A stretch of DNA of 64,000 bases from Akebia trifoliata (taxonomy: Eukaryota; Streptophyta; Magnoliopsida; Ranunculales; Lardizabalaceae), in the NCBI GenBank assembly GCA_017979445.1, contig JADQWC010000420.1, positions 1 to 64,000 on the forward strand, written 5' to 3'. Below the pieces are notes generated by a model, which was given only the letters and a program-made list of their open reading frames with translations, was not told where the DNA came from and searched no databases. The translations under genes and the position numbers were made by a program. Below are positions 32,821-44,494 of the stretch, piece by piece (the stretch's first letter is position 1; every line of letters starts with the position of its first letter).

Positions 32821-33915
32821 GCGGGTTACAATCAGATAAAAATGGTGAAAAAAGATCAAGAGAAGACTGCGTTCATTACACCTTGGGGTACCTTTCACTA
32901 TAAGGTCATGCCATTCGGTCTCAAGAACGTTGGAGCCACTTATCAACGAGCTATGACGGCTTTGTTTCACAACATGATTCACAAGGTGATAGAAGTTTAC
33001 GTGGACGACATGATAACTAAATCAAATCTTGACGAGGATCATCTGGTGAATCTGAAGAAATTATTCGATCGGTTAAGGAAGTACAGCCTAAGACTTAACC
33101 TGGCTAAGTGTGTATTTGGGACAACATCAGGAAAGTTGTTGGGGTTCATTGTTAATAGAAGAGGTATCAAAATTGATCCAGCTAAAACAAAGTACATTAT
33201 AAATATGGAGCTACCCAAATCAAAGAAAGTGATCAGGGGATTCCTAGGAAGAATTCAGTACATTAGTTGGTTCATCGCACAACTAATACTGATCTGTGAA
33301 CCAGTATTTAAACTACTAAAGAAGAATGAGCTGAAAGAATGGAATAAAGACTGTCAAGAAGCTTTCGAAAAAATTAAGAGATACTTACTTAATCCACCAA
33401 TCTTAGTTCCACCTACACCAGGTCGACGTCTACTGATATATCTTTCCGTGCAAGAAAACTCTATGGACTGTGTACTGGGAAAACATGATAAAATTGGCCG
33501 AAAAGAACGAGTCATCTATTACATTAGCAAGAAGTTCACAAGTTACGAGGTGAACTATTCGACCCTCGAAAAGACATATTGTGCCCTTATCTGGGCATCA
33601 CAACGGCCACGCCATTACTTGCTTAGTTACCCAACCATGCTCATTGCTAGGATGGATACTTTGAAGTATCTCTTTGAGAAGTCGGCATTAACGGGATGCA
33701 CTGCAAAATGGAAACTACTATTATCAGAGTTCGACATCACCTATGTTACTCAAAAAGCCATTAAAGGACAAGCCATTACTGACCACTTAGCAGAGCACCC
33801 TTTACCCGACTATGAGCCGTTGAAAACAAATTTTCCTGATGAAGTCATTTGTTTGTCGAGGCCGAAGATGATGATGAAGATAGAAGTTGAAAGATGTACT
33901 TTGATGGAGCAGTAA
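32821..33915 (+). CDS. Element A reverse transcriptase C-terminal part and degenerate RNase H
   Basis: Resumes directly after solo LTR C. It contains FITPWGTFHYKVMPFGLKN, the intact catalytic YVDDM (32998-33012), LLGFIVNRRGIKIDP, and then the ordinary RNase H region (RRLLIYLSVQENSMDCVLG, VIYYISKKF). As in B, the RNase H start lacks the usual catalytic aspartate. The frame is open to 33915, where a frameshift separates it from the next domain. Confidence 0.9.
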   Translation, partial: AGYNQIKMVKKDQEKTAFITPWGTFHYKVMPFGLKNVGATYQRAMTALFHNMIHKVIEVYVDDMITKSNLDEDHLVNLKKLFDRLRKYSLRLNLAKCVFGTTSGKLLGFIVNRRGIKIDPAKTKYIINMELPKSKKVIRGFLGRIQYISWFIAQLILICEPVFKLLKKNELKEWNKDCQEAFEKIKRYLLNPPILVPPTPGRRLLIYLSVQENSMDCVLGKHDKIGRKERVIYYISKKFTSYEVNYSTLEKTYCALIWASQRPRHYLLSYPTMLIARMDTLKYLFEKSALTGCTAKWKLLLSEFDITYVTQKAIKGQAITDHLAEHPLPDYEPLKTNFPDEVICLSRPKMMMKIEVERCTLMEQ

Positions 33916-34347
33916 ATCAAAAGGAAAACGGAATTGGGACGGTCCTGGTCAAGCCAGACGGAACTCATATCCCCATTGCAGTCAGATTAAGGTTCCAGTA
34001 TTCCAACAACGAAGCCGATTATGAAGCATGCATTGTGGGGTTGAAAGCAGCAATCGACCTCGAACTGGATGTAATAAATGTATTTGGAGACTCAAGTCTA
34101 GTAGTCTACCAGACAACGGGAGAATGGAAGATCCGATAGCAGAGACTAGTTCCTTATCATGAGTATCTTGAGGATCTAAGCTCAAACTTCACTCAAATCT
34201 CATTCACTTATGTGCCAAGGGCTAAGAACCAATTTGTAGATGCACTAGCCACTCTTGCTTCAATGATCGGCATCTCCAAAGATACCATAGTCAACCCTCT
34301 TGAGATTGGTATTCAAAACGAGCCAGCATATTGCTTACCTGTGAAGA
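33894..34347 (+). pseudogene. Element A archaeal-type RNase H, cut by element D
   Basis: MYFDGAVNQKENGIG, then ADYEACIVGLKAAI, VFGDSSLVV and, past a stop at 34137, NQFVDALATLASM. The expected alanine of the FADALA motif is valine here. The sequence reads EPAYCLPV and is then cut by the LTR of element D at 34348; F continues at the corresponding place (EPAYCLLVEVEESEE) into integrase. Confidence 0.88.
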
Positions 34348-37306
34348 TGTAAACCCCGAGTTTTCAATTTGTATCTCGAGGAAAATAAATAGTGAAATTT
34401 TGAAAAAATCTTGAAAGTTAGACTTAGGGTAAAACTGTTAGACTTTGTTCTGATTATTTTTAATGAAATACGATCTTACCATTGGATTCAAAATGATCGA
34501 AAAGCATACTTTAGCCTATAAGCACGCTCAAGTGCGAGTTCGAATAGAAAAGTTGCAAAATTCTTGATTACCGAGTCGGACCAGGCTAAAATAGTAATTT
34601 TTTGCTAGAAAAAAAATTATTAAGATTCGATTATACGATTGGGTTCATAACAAAAAGTTATTGAACATAGATTATTTATTTGTCATTTTTGGAGATCAGA
34701 AAGTCGAATTATCGTCAAAAACGAAAATGACGTCAATTTTAGGCGTTACCCCAAGTCAAAAATGTAAATTTTTGTTAGAGATAAAATTTATAGAAATTAA
34801 CCATACAATTATATCCGGAACAAAAAAATTAAATAAAATAGAGAATTCATTTATCAGTTTTGGAGTCCGGATGGTCAAATTATCGTCGATCAAAACAATA
34901 GGCGAAATACCGATTTCGTCCCAAAATTTATATAAATGAAATTAAAATTTTTTTTTTTATACTTCGTCTTCTCCAACCCGTCCAACAGCCAACGAAATAT
35001 TTTAAAAAAAATTATATTTTTTCAAAGTTTCAAATGCAGATCCTTCACAAACGGCTCGTCGTCAACGATCGACGTAGAAGGGAGAAATGTCCACAGTCGC
35101 GTTCTCTACAAAACCCACCCAACCTCTTTCCATTTCACTTTCTTTTTCATCCAATATCGTCAGAAATCAGCCGTATTTATATGCAGTAATTTTGAAACTT
35201 TGACTTCGGATTTCGTCCGTTTCGGGATCAAACCGTCATCCGTCCTAGAAGGGAGAAAGGACGACGACGTCGAGATCTTTGAAACCACTAGGCCACACTC
35301 CAAAAAAAATCTATCTCAAAGTTTAGTTCATCTCGGTTTTTGTGCCATTTGCCTCGATTTTCGTGCACGTGCTTCAATCATCTTGCACAGAGATGGTAAG
35401 GAACAATCAATTTCTATTAGGAATCATAGATTGTGAAAATTTCATTTTGGATTTTATTAAAAATTTATGGTGCGTTTCCAAAAATTTAGAATTTAATTGG
35501 TTATTTCAAATTCACGCCAGAAATTGTATATTTGATATGTTTAATTATATTTTATAACAAATTATACGTGGGTAGAATATTTCATTTGGTTATTTCCGTC
35601 AGTTGGGTCCTGTGCACCGCTCAGACCCCGTTTTGATCTAAGTTTTGAAATTTTTCTATGTTATTGAGGAAAAATAAATTTCATAGTTGGAAGAATGATT
35701 TAATATTTAACGAACTCATATTGAGTTAATGAATATCAGAAAGTGGATATTTTGTTTGAGAGATTAAAAACTAAAAAAAATAATAATTAAAAAAAGGAAA
35801 AAAGGAAAAAATGTATGAAACGGTAAAATGTCAGAGTTACACCCGAGGGGTGATGTCTGCATTTTACATTGTTGTGTGTGTGTAGGTTGGTGAATGGATA
35901 TCCAGGGATAATATTACTAGTTGCATGTTTATTTACTTTCTGTTAGCGCGAGGCACTGTTTACTTTTCTGTTCTGTTATTTATTTTAAGCCGGTGGCCAT
36001 ACTTGCATGGTAGGAAACTGGATATCCATTCTCAATCTTGTATTGTTAATTTCTCTTTCGTTTTCAAATGAAAATAATACATATATGTAGCTATTTTGTG
36101 AGCTGTTAAAGAGTCTGTGAATGTACAGTAAGGACCACCAAGCTTATACGTAGTATGAGACGCGTGTGAGAGTGGAGTCACAATTAGAATCCAGATTTAT
36201 TCCTTTTAATCTTTACCAGTGAACTTGTACTGTAAAGGTGGTCGTATACGAATGATTTATATATTTGGGAATCACATGTACACCTAATAGGTATAAACGA
36301 TGATGATTAGTCAATGATCACTAACAATCTATAGTAGTCGAACATTCTGACACGTCAAAAAAAGACCCATTGCTTACGATCACGTCAAATGACCAGTCTG
36401 AACTAGATAAATGGTCAACTAAACGTGATAAATGCAGCAACCGACCACAAAATCAGGAATTAAAAGTCAGAGAAGAATTGTAACATAATTTCCTGACTAG
36501 AAGCGATCCAGTCGTAAATCCCAACTCTCTAATTCCAATACTCCACCATAGTGTATTATCTATCTGTTGTTTTGCTTTCATATATAAAATGAAATGCATG
36601 TTTAATGTTTTTATTTGATTAATTAGATTTGTATATAAAGAAAATGTTATAGTGAGTATTGTTGATTAATGTAATGTCAGTTTTGAAATGTTTAGTTTCT
36701 CATCCCTAGTTATATATACCAATTAATCATAGTATTATTCTGTAAAACTTTGCATATGTTAAAATGATTTAGTATGCTTATTCGTTCATGCTAGAAGAGG
36801 TTATTGACAGAAATTGTTTGATTCCCTACTGGTAACTATTGTTACTCATCCTTTCCTTCTCTATTTTTTATAGTTTCAGATCCGAAGCTTGGCGAGGCCG
36901 GTGTAGAAAATGAGTGAGAATCATATGGTGGGTCAGATAGATAGTTAGAGTTCGTCACTTGGTGAGTATTGGGGTTATAGCCCGTAGTGATGTCGATTGT
37001 CCAAAAGTAATAGATTTTGTTCTGAGCGTTAGGACTTTTGTTAGAGTGAGAAATATTTGTATAATCCTATATTCTGGTTATTCTTCCGCACTCTGATATT
37101 TCATACGTTATTTGATGTATATAGGCTTCCGCTAGTATTATATTTTGTATGTATATATGCAAGAATGTATGTCGTTTTTCAGGTGCAAGTTGAACGTCTT
37201 GGAATGTTAACATAACCAAAGGAAATCATGCCTAAATTTCGAGGTGCCACCTAGTACCTCGAGACCTGACATGGGGATTTGTGTTAGCATTTGGCGGGAC
37301 CCCAAA
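34348..37306 (+). mobile_element. 5' LTR of element D
   Basis: Begins TGTAAACCCCGAG and ends with CCCCAAA two bases before the primer-binding site. Alignment with the 3' LTR end at 46532 (GCGCCACA) places the border. The LTR includes short open frames with no similarity to known domains. Confidence 0.88.
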
Positions 37307-37308
37307 GA

Positions 37309-37320
37309 TGGTATCAGAGC
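37309..37320 (+). other. Primer-binding site of element D (initiator methionine tRNA)
   Basis: TGGTATCAGAGC, complementary to the 3' end of plant initiator methionine tRNA, two bases after the 5' LTR. Confidence 0.92.
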
Positions 37321-37639
37321 ATAGTATTAGATCCGTATGGGATACAGATCTACTATGTTTTAGAGAATTGGCTGGTACCACAGACATTAGAACGATAATT
37401 ATAGAGTGTCACTAGGAATTCGGTATCTGAACTCATAAGTAGTTTTGTATTGGAATTACAAGTTTTTCCGTGTCTAGAAGTTTATAGAGCCTTGTAAGCC
37501 TAAGATGGGATTCTAAGTTTATTTTGTTGGTAATGGAAATGGAGTCCTTTACTAAGTTCTAAGCTATGATAGTAATTCATAATTACGTAAGAGCGGTTTT
37601 GGCCTTATTCTCATAAGTACCTTGTTACGGATAAATACA

Positions 37640-39210
37640 AGCGAGAGGAGTGGACGAAGCAACTATCGAAACATAACAGAGATGAAACAGATTCTGGATC
37701 AAACCACTGACCCGATAGCACAACTAATGTCATTCATGGGACAGATGGTTGAGTCTCATATGAAGTCCAAAGAGGAAATATGAATAATACAACCACCACT
37801 ACCTTAAAACCAAATGAAAGGAAGGCATTTAGTATCTAATAAAAGACAAACAATTACGAAATTAGTAAATTCATACGAAAAATAACAATAAATGAGTAGT
37901 GATATTATAGACATACCAACTCAAGGGACGGAAAATTTTATAAGAAACAACAATATATACTACTAAATCAATTGAAAGAAAAAATTGTAATATATTACGA
38001 ATGTAGCAAATTGGGACATAAAAGAGAGTAATGTTCAGGTCGACATCAATCGATTAAAGATGAGTAGCTTAAAAAGATGCTAGACAAACCAATTTAGGAG
38101 ACAATAAGGCCGCCAGATTTTAATAAAGTTAATAACGTACTCATGCCACCCGAACAAATAAGACTAGCAATCGGAAGCGAGAAATGGTACAAAACTTACA
38201 ACAATTGCAAGGTGCACCACTAAATCCAAGAAATGAGAGAGCGTTGGACTTCTTTACAAGAGGCAAATACTATTCCATCTCCGGGATCACTACCACGGGT
38301 TGTGCATTTGAAGAATGAGAAAATTCCTCAGCCTAAAGGACAAGTAAATTTAGGGATATGATTGTAGAATTTTCAACGATTACAAGCACCAAGATTTGAG
38401 GGTTTTTCTGATCCGATTGAGGTCAATGAGTGGGTTTTGAAGACCTGAAAGATTTTGAGTGCCATGTAATGCCTAAGAAATTAGTGGGTGACGGTGATTA
38501 CATTCTAGTTAGACGAGGATGCTAATCATTAGTAACATTTTGAGATGAATGTATTGGGAGATGGATCATTTGAATAGGTAGACTTCGAGAGGATATTTCT
38601 CGATAGATTTATATCCGAGATTGCTCGAGAAATCAAACACTAGGAGTTTTTGAGATTAGTGGAGGGTAATCTATCAATTATAGAGACTAAGATATGATGT
38701 TCATTAGGTTGTCACAATATGCACCCGAACTTATCCTGACAGATATGTAGAAGGCCTGTAGATTCTTTAGAAGACTATAACCCTACCTTAGGGCCAAGAA
38801 ATCGATGATTGAGACTACTAATTATAGAGATACGGTAAATCGAGCATAAAGGATAAAACGAGAGGAGATAGAGTTACAGACCTCTAGGGGCAAATGAGTT
38901 GACCTTAGATTTCTTTTCTTTCCAGATCAGATTCAGACAAGAGATCGATATATTCGAGACCAATCTCCCCCGGATCAGTGTATCCACAATATAGAATTCC
39001 TTCATTATTAAGTTGTAGAGTTCTCCAATCGTTGAGTTATAGAGCAGTTGGAGCTCCAATGATGCCAACAGGGCAAAAGGAACCAACCAGGCAGGTTCAG
39101 AGCATGTAGGCTCCAGTTTACCAACTGCCTACTCTAGAGAAATCTACGAAGACAAGATCGTTAACATGTATGCGTGTGGGCAGGTGGGACACATATTATT
39201 TACTCCAACA
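37640..39210 (+). pseudogene. Decayed gag of element D
   Basis: Fragments readable across several frames: DPIAQLMSFMGQMVESHMKS near 37710; the capsid-like stretch FEGFSDPIEVNEWV near 38395, FERIFLDRFISEIAREIKH near 38590 and LVEGNLSIIE near 38660; then a CGQVGHI zinc-knuckle remnant at about 39175-39200. Another knuckle-like ECSKLGHKRE sits near 38010, upstream of the capsid part, which is an unusual order. Many stops are present. The remains fit the retrotransposon gag family. Confidence 0.7.
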
Positions 39211-40396
39211 ACTACAAAAGGCTAATTACAGCTAATAGTTAATAGACTAAAGTGCAGATAAGACAAAGAACATCTAAACAACTCATACAACTACTAGAAT
39301 AGAACAAAAACTACTGCTTCCTAAGAGACGATAACTCATAACTCAAGCTTATTAGCTTAGTTAGTGCATAGTATCTGTAGGCAACGAAATGGAAAACAGT
39401 AGTGATACTAGTAGATAAGCAGGTGTTTCTTGTATATCCTTCATGTCGAGAGCTACTTCCTCGAATATCAACGTAGGGAGTCACGTATCTTTCCTTTCGA
39501 TTGAAGATGGTTTAACTTTGAGAGGCCTAACGACTGAACTATTAGATGAAGCAGCTCTTGCTTTACGACTTCTTGAATCGATTCTCCTCCTTTAAAAATA
39601 TAGATCATCATTTTCCTTTCATCTTTCTATCCTCGGTGTTGGCTCCAACTCTTCATTTGCCTTCTCCTTTCACGATTGCCTTCCAGTAGAGGAATTTATT
39701 ATTCTTGTTCTCGTTACGTGATTAATACCTTCTACAGACAAGCGCTCACTTCGAGACTTCGATCGTGGCTCCTTTTCACTTCTCGAAACGAAAGCGCTAT
39801 AAGTAAAGATTATGACTCCATAGAAGCAGCGACTACTACCTGCCTGTGCCCACATTCATCCTAAAGAGAGAAGGTCTGCAATCAAGACATATCCTTCTAA
39901 TAAGGTAAGGCCCATTTGTTTATACGCGCAATTTTTAGACGAGAAATACACATGCGTGGTCCGGCTAAATATTGACTTTTCATAGGCGAGTCACAAGCTA
40001 CCCTTGGTTATACGGTAAAACTATGCATTGAGGAGTAAAATTCATGCAAGTAGGTTTGATGAGAGAAATAAAGATAAAGAATAGATAAGATGTGAAAGGA
40101 TTGTTGTTGATAGACATTGGTGGGGAAGTGATACAAGGTGAATTATTGTTATCTTAGGATTATACAAATAATGGATTAGTTGGAGTATGAGTTTCAATTA
40201 GAGTGATTAATTAATGAATGTGTTGGATTGACAGAGTATGGGAGACATAAGTCTACGAGTTATAAATGAGATTTACTTGGGACTAAGAATAGATGGTAAT
40301 CGAAAATAGGTGTTGTTTATTATACATGTCGTGCTAGTGGAATCGCGACAAAGCTCGATAAGATATGATTTTAATTTTGAGGATGAAATTTTTATT
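39211..40396 (+). other. Interior of D after gag, no domain recognised
   Basis: About 1.2 kb with no RT, integrase or chromodomain signature. The part 39440-39880 has a more even base composition than its surroundings and may be a separate small insertion; no terminal repeats were identified. Confidence 0.4.
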
Positions 40397-40409
40397 AAGG
40401 GAGGGAGAA
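40397..40409 (+). other. Polypurine tract of element D
   Basis: AAGGGAGGGAGAA directly before the 3' LTR start, nearly the same as the tract of the left-edge element. Confidence 0.85.
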
Positions 40410-41361
40410 TGTAAAACCCCGAGTTTTCAATTCGTATCTCGAGAAAATAAATAGTGAAATTTTGAGAAAATCTTGAAAGTGGGACTTAGAGTAAAATTGT
40501 AGGACCTTGTTCTGATCATTTTTAATGAAATCTGATCTTACCATTGGATTCAAAATGATCGAAAAGCATACTTTAGCCTGTAAGCACGCTCAAGTGCGAG
40601 TCCGAATAGAAAAGTTGTAAAATCCTCGATTACCGAATCGAACTAGGCTAAAATAGTAACTTTTTACTAGAGAAAGAATTATTAAGATTCGATTACACTA
40701 TTGGGTTTGTAACAAAAAGTTATTGAACATAGACTATTTATTTATCATTTTTGAAGATCAAGAAGTCGAATTGTCGTCAAAAACGAAAATGACGTCAATT
40801 TTAGGGGTCACCTTAGGCCAAAATGTAAATTTTTGTTAGAGATAAAATTTGTAGAAATTGACCATACCATTAGATCCAAAATGAAAAATTAGATAAAATA
40901 GAGTATTCATTTGTCAGTTTTGCAGTCCGGATGGTCAAATTATCGTTGATCCAAAACAATAGGCGAAATACTGATTTTGTCCCAAAATTTATATAAATGA
41001 AAATTTTAATTTTTTTTATACTTCGTCTTCTCCAACCCGTCCAACAGCCAACTAAATATTTAAAATTTTTTTTTTTTTTCAAAGTTTCAAACGCAAATCC
41101 CTCACAAACGACTCGTCGTCGACGACTGAAACAGAAGGGAGAAATGTCCACAGCCGTGTTCTCTACAAAACCCACCCAACCTCTTTCCATTTCACTTTCT
41201 TTTTCACCTAATATCGTCAAAAATCAGTCGTATTATGGGGATTTTGAAACTTTGACATCAGATTTCGTCCGTTTCGGGATCAAACCGTCTTTTGTCTGAG
41301 AAGGGAGAAAGGACGACGACATCGAGATATTCGAAACTACCAGGCCAGATCCAAAAATTAG
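40410..41361 (+). mobile_element. 3' LTR of element D, left part
   Basis: Collinear with 34348-35310 of the 5' LTR, starting TGTAAAACCCCGAG. It ends at the target duplication attag (41357-41361) where solo LTR E begins. Confidence 0.9.
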
Positions 41362-44300
41362 TTTGGTGCCTCGCCAAACACTAACACAAATCCCAAGGTA
41401 CTAGGTGGCACCTCGAAATTTTTGCATGGCTATCTCTGTTTATGTTAGTATTCCACGGAACTCGAAAACATCGTAATCTAATATACCACAAATTCTGACT
41501 ATATATAAAGGCAACACGAAAATAACAACGGAAGACTGAAAATATCTAATACATGAATATATCAGAGTGCCGAAGTTTAACAATATACAAGATTTCCAAA
41601 TTACTCTTACTCTAATACAAACCTAACACTCATTCCAAAATCTACATACATCTTGAACGAAATTGACATCACTAAGGGATGTAGCCCTAATTCTTACCAA
41701 GCAATAGACTATGATCGTTGATCTGACCGACCAGATACTCCTTACTTAACGATTCTGCGCCTGTCTCGATAACTATAAGTACTGAAACTTCAAAAAATAG
41801 GAAGGAAAGGGTGAGTAACGTTGGTTACCTAGTAAGTTCACAACCAATTCCTACTAATAACCTCCCCTAAACATGGTCGATAAGCATGCTGAACAGTTTA
41901 ACATATGCAAAGTTTTACAAGAGAAAATACGATTAACTAGTACATATAGCCAGGGATAAGCAGCTAAACAGTTTAAAAGTTTACATCACATCAATCATCG
42001 GTACTCACTATACATTTTTCATCTTATGCAAATATAGTTGACAATATCGAAATAGTAGACATGCTTTTCAGTTTATACTTCAAAATATAACAACAGATAC
42101 ATAATACAATTGGTGGAGTATTGGAATTAAAGAGTTGGGATTCACGACTGGATCGCTCCCAGTCGGGACATGATATTCCTCAATAACATCGTAGTTCCTG
42201 ATTTTGTGGCTGGTCGCTGTTTACCACACTTGCGGGACCATTTATCCGGCTTAGACTGGCTGTTTGACGTGACCGTAAGCAATGGGTCTTTTTTCGATGT
42301 GTCAGAACATTCGACTACTACTAGATTGTTAGTGATCACTGACTAATCATCTTCGTCTATGCCTATCAGGCCTGCATGTGATTCTCAAAATAACACTCCA
42401 CTCGTATATGATCACCTTTACAATACACCTTCACTGGTAAAGATAAGAAATGAATGGACCCGGATTCCAGTTGTGACTCCACTCTAATATGCGTCCCATA
42501 CCACGTATGAGTTTGGTAGTCTCTACCGTACATCCCAGGATAGTACATCCCTCCGAATGATGTGACGCATTATACCTTCAAGTATTCACAAACCCTTTAA
42601 CAACTCACAAAATAGCTACATATATATATATATATATTTTTTCATTTAAAACAAAAGAGAAATTAATATAACAGGGTTGAGAATGGATATCCAGTTCTTA
42701 CCATGCAATTGTGGCCACCCGGCCTAAAATAAACAACAGTACTCGGAGCCTCTACGCCAACATAAATTTAAATAAACATGCAACCCTTTCATTAATAACC
42801 TGGATATTCTTTCACCAACCTACATACAACATACAACGTAAAATGCAGACATCACCCCTCGGTATGATTCTGACATTTTACCGATTCATCCATTTTCCAT
42901 TCTACCGTGTTTTTACTTCTCAACTTTTCGAACAAAGTATTTCTTTTTCAAGCTTGTAAAATCACTTTTATCATTCGATCAAAAATTATCCACTTTTTGT
43001 TAAAACGAGGTCCCAATAAGTATGCAAAGGCAAACTGTCAAAATTGGGAAAATCGATGAAAATTTGGTTAAGTGTCGGAAATTCGATTTTTCAAAGTTGT
43101 CAAAAATGAAAATAGATTTTTGTAAATGAAGGCCCTTGTTAACATGAGAAGAGTCATGTAGTTTTGTAACCTAATTCAAAGTAATGCAAAAGATATCACG
43201 TGAATACTTAAAACATTCCCGTCGTGATGAAAATTTGTTTAATTTTTTTTTTGCTTATTTTGAAGGAGTTACGGGAGTCATAAATAGTCCTTTTGGCATG
43301 TTAAAAGCATGAGGAATCTAAAATAAATATCAAAAAAAAAATTTGGGCACTTTTTGGTTTTCACGGTAGCACCATGATTAGTGCACAGTGGCACTGTTAG
43401 AACGTTGGAAATTCACGAATTTTTCCATTTTTTTCTTCGTTTTGGATTCTAATAACCTACCCACGAATTAAATATTTAAACTACTATAAAACACATCAAA
43501 CATAATTATTTCTAGCATGAATTTGAAGTAAATTAAGCGACATTCTATAAATTTAAAACATACAAAAGTTTCGAAACATCTCTAAATGTAATTTTCTGAA
43601 ATCTACGGTTATTAATAAGAATCGAGAGTCCCTTACTTGGTTGTGATTGTTGGACACGATAAGCTAGCTTGAAAATAAAGGAGTGGCGGTCTGGAACATC
43701 AAATTTTGTGGAACTTGAATGCCAAACGAATCGGTTTGGTTGCAAAACCCTCGATGAAAGTGTTATTCCCCTTTCTAATGACAAACAACGACCCTCCTAC
43801 GATTTGGATGAGGCTCCAAGTGGTTATAAACAAACCCACTTGCTGATTTTTGTAGGAGACCAAGAGAACGAAAAGGAAATGGATGTTAAATGGGGTGAGC
43901 AAGTGGAACTCGACAACGCCGACGACTTTGCCTTCTTCGTCGAGGTTCAACTCGGACTCGCTTGCGATAGATCATAATGGGAAGGGTTGAAATCCTAGGT
44001 TTAGAGAATGGGCTGATCTTTTGTGATTTGGAGAGTAGAAAGTAAATAAAAGAAATGAGTTGATTCTTTTTATAATAAAAGCTGAGGACATTTTTGTATT
44101 TTTCCTTCGTTTGTATTTTCGACAAAATCTTGACCATTCGAATTCGAAAATTGACATATGAGTACTCCAATTAAAATAATTTTTTGTTGTGGACCTTATG
44201 ATATGGTTAAATTTTTTTATTCTTCCTCTATCAAAAATTCACTTTTTTGGGTCCCACTTAACGCGAAATTCGAAGATTTTATAACTTTCATCCGAAGTCG

Positions 44301-44489
44301 AATTTGAACTTGATTACAGGCTAAAGTATATATTTCAATAATTTTGAACCTAATGGTGGAGTTGGTTTTCGTTAAAAATGATCGGAACCATATCTGAGTA
44401 TTTTACTCTAATTTCCTTTTTCGGTATTTTTCTCAAAATATCATCCTTTGACTTTTTCGAGATACGAGTTGATAATCCAAGGTGTTACA
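41362..44489 (-). mobile_element. Solo LTR E, related to D's LTR, inserted in reverse orientation
   Basis: A complete LTR of about 3.1 kb on the minus strand. It starts TGTAACACC at 44489 and ends ggcgaggcaccaaa at 41362. The flanks are a perfect 5-bp duplication, attag at 41357-41361 and 44490-44494, and the 5' LTR of D has no insertion at this point. It shares long blocks with D's LTR but is clearly diverged. Its open frames, including one of 102 codons at 43669-43977, have no recognised domain. Confidence 0.93.
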
Positions 44490-44494
44490 ATTAG

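Larger units (their letters stand above)
3728..34347 (+). mobile_element. Element A: Tat/Ogre-like Ty3/gypsy retrotransposon, 3'-truncated and interrupted by B, C and D
   Basis: Reading outward from its 5' LTR (3728-5728) and primer-binding site (5732-5749), A contains a leader with two minisatellites, then gag, a protease with a G-patch-like tail, RT, RNase H and the start of an archaeal-type RNase H, all on the plus strand. It is split by B (6948-24900) and C (31101-32820) and ends at the left edge of D (34348). No integrase or 3' LTR of A was found right of D, so the 3' part is deleted or displaced. Many stops and frameshifts indicate an old copy. Its gag and RNase H are clearly closer to element F than to B. 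Confidence 0.88.

Noticed and set aside
43669..43977. A 102-codon open frame in solo LTR E
   Set aside because: It lies inside an LTR, is not kept open in the related LTR copies, and shows no domain.
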